Source: JBCCRH01 sp039208045 | Lineage (GTDB): Bacteria; Bacteroidota; Bacteroidia; Chitinophagales; Saprospiraceae | NCBI GenBank assembly: GCA_039208045.1 | Contig: JBCCRH010000401.1 | Coordinates: 1 to 5,566 of the forward strand | DNA: 5,566 nucleotides | Direction: 5' to 3' | Part shown: piece by piece, positions 5,369-5,566 of the stretch | How positions within the stretch are numbered: the stretch's first letter is position 1 | Layout: each line of letters begins with the position of its first letter | Program-made: the position numbers and the translations under genes | Notes under the pieces: generated by a model | The model's input: only the letters and a program-made list of their open reading frames with translations | The model's database searches: none | What the model was told of the DNA's origin: nothing

Positions 5369-5566
5369 TTATCCAGCAAAATCGAGTCCAATGAGCTTGT
5401 AACCCACGGGGGTCTTACCAAAAATATACATAATGGTAGATTCTCCATCCTCGTCTTTGTACTGCACGCTCAGGCGGTACCCATTGGGGTCAAGTCCATT
5501 AATCTCATATTGATCGATGGAGAGCGCCATTTTTTCTAACTGACTAAAGGCAGTACTGGCAATTAT
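5369..5566 (-). CDS. C-terminal end of an unrecognised protein (cut by window edge)
   Basis: A minus-strand frame is open from the right edge to a TAA at 5371-5369, giving 65 residues. It starts IIASTAFSQLEKMALSIDQY and ends KLIGLDFAG. There is an internal ATG at 5530-5528 that would give a 53-residue protein, but the frame stays open and protein-like upstream and no ribosome-binding signal precedes the ATG. A longer gene entering from outside is therefore more likely. The middle (YRLSVQYKDEDGESTIMYIFGK) looks like a beta hairpin with an acidic turn. There are no hydrophobic segments and no motif I recognise. It lies 30 nt upstream of the wall-hydrolase gene on the same strand, so it may share a transcript with it. 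The function is unknown. Confidence 0.6.
   Translation of the reverse strand: MIASTAFSQLEKMALSIDQYEINGLDPNGYRLSVQYKDEDGESTIMYIFGKTPVGYKLIGLDFAG

Noticed and set aside
5185..5448. An 87-codon minus-strand frame overlapping the hydrolase start
   Set aside because: It overlaps the catalytic domain of the hydrolase and the end of the upstream partial gene in another frame, and its product lacks recognisable features.
5216..5539. A 107-codon plus-strand open frame at the right end
   Set aside because: It lies opposite the hydrolase start and the partial upstream gene, both with better protein character. It has no start signal or family resemblance.
1..5566. tRNA, rRNA, CRISPR array, insertion sequence or defence system
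   Set aside because: No cloverleaf, regularly spaced direct repeats, transposase motifs or known defence domains were seen on either strand; nearly all of the sequence is explained by the six minus-strand genes.

Overview
The window looks like chromosomal DNA from a member of the Bacteroidota. Supporting signs are signal peptides ending in -FAQ and -FGQ just before the mature protein, A-rich translation starts without a clear Shine-Dalgarno sequence, and three consecutive SurA/PpiC-type periplasmic chaperone genes, an arrangement I know from this phylum. I cannot place it more precisely; a marine or environmental lineage is only a guess. All six supportable genes lie on the minus strand, so the window is best read from right to left. 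Base composition is moderate to slightly AT-rich, with no sign of a foreign island.

From the right edge: (1) the last 65 codons of an unrecognised protein (5369-5566, open at the window end). (2) A 225-residue CHAP-type cysteine peptidase/amidase of the TIGR02594 kind with a C-terminal peptidoglycan-binding domain (4661-5338). It has no signal peptide, and an in-frame stop just upstream rules out a longer start. (3) A 156-bp intergenic region (4505-4660) full of inverted repeats: a weak hairpin after the amidase gene, a 36-nt near-perfect palindrome, two smaller palindromes and a tentative Bacteroidota-type promoter. (4) A tight cluster that is very probably one operon: a 655-residue exported peptidyl-prolyl isomerase with two intact parvulin domains (2537-4504), then a 285-residue SurA-like lipoprotein (1678-2535), then a 450-residue SurA-like protein with two half-degenerate parvulin domains (291-1643), then the start of anmK, anhydro-N-acetylmuramic acid kinase (1-288, cut by the left edge). 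Spacings within the cluster are 1, 34 and 2 nt.

The three chaperone-like proteins probably work together in the periplasm on outer-membrane or secreted client proteins: one soluble with catalytic-looking isomerase domains, one lipid-anchored without a recognisable active site, and one close to classical SurA. Reading the proteins side by side suggests all three are variations on one scaffold (SurA-type N-domain, parvulin module, C-terminal helix and strand), and that the 655-residue protein carries this scaffold twice. The anmK gene, coupled to the end of the set, belongs to cytoplasmic murein recycling.

I found no clear evidence of a new defence system, mobile element, CRISPR array or RNA gene. 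The points most worth a second look are the shared scaffold and internal duplication in the chaperone set, the complementary loss of active-site histidines in the SurA-like protein, the 36-nt palindrome whose U and A tracts are in the wrong order for a terminator, and the leaderless peptidoglycan hydrolase beside an unknown protein.
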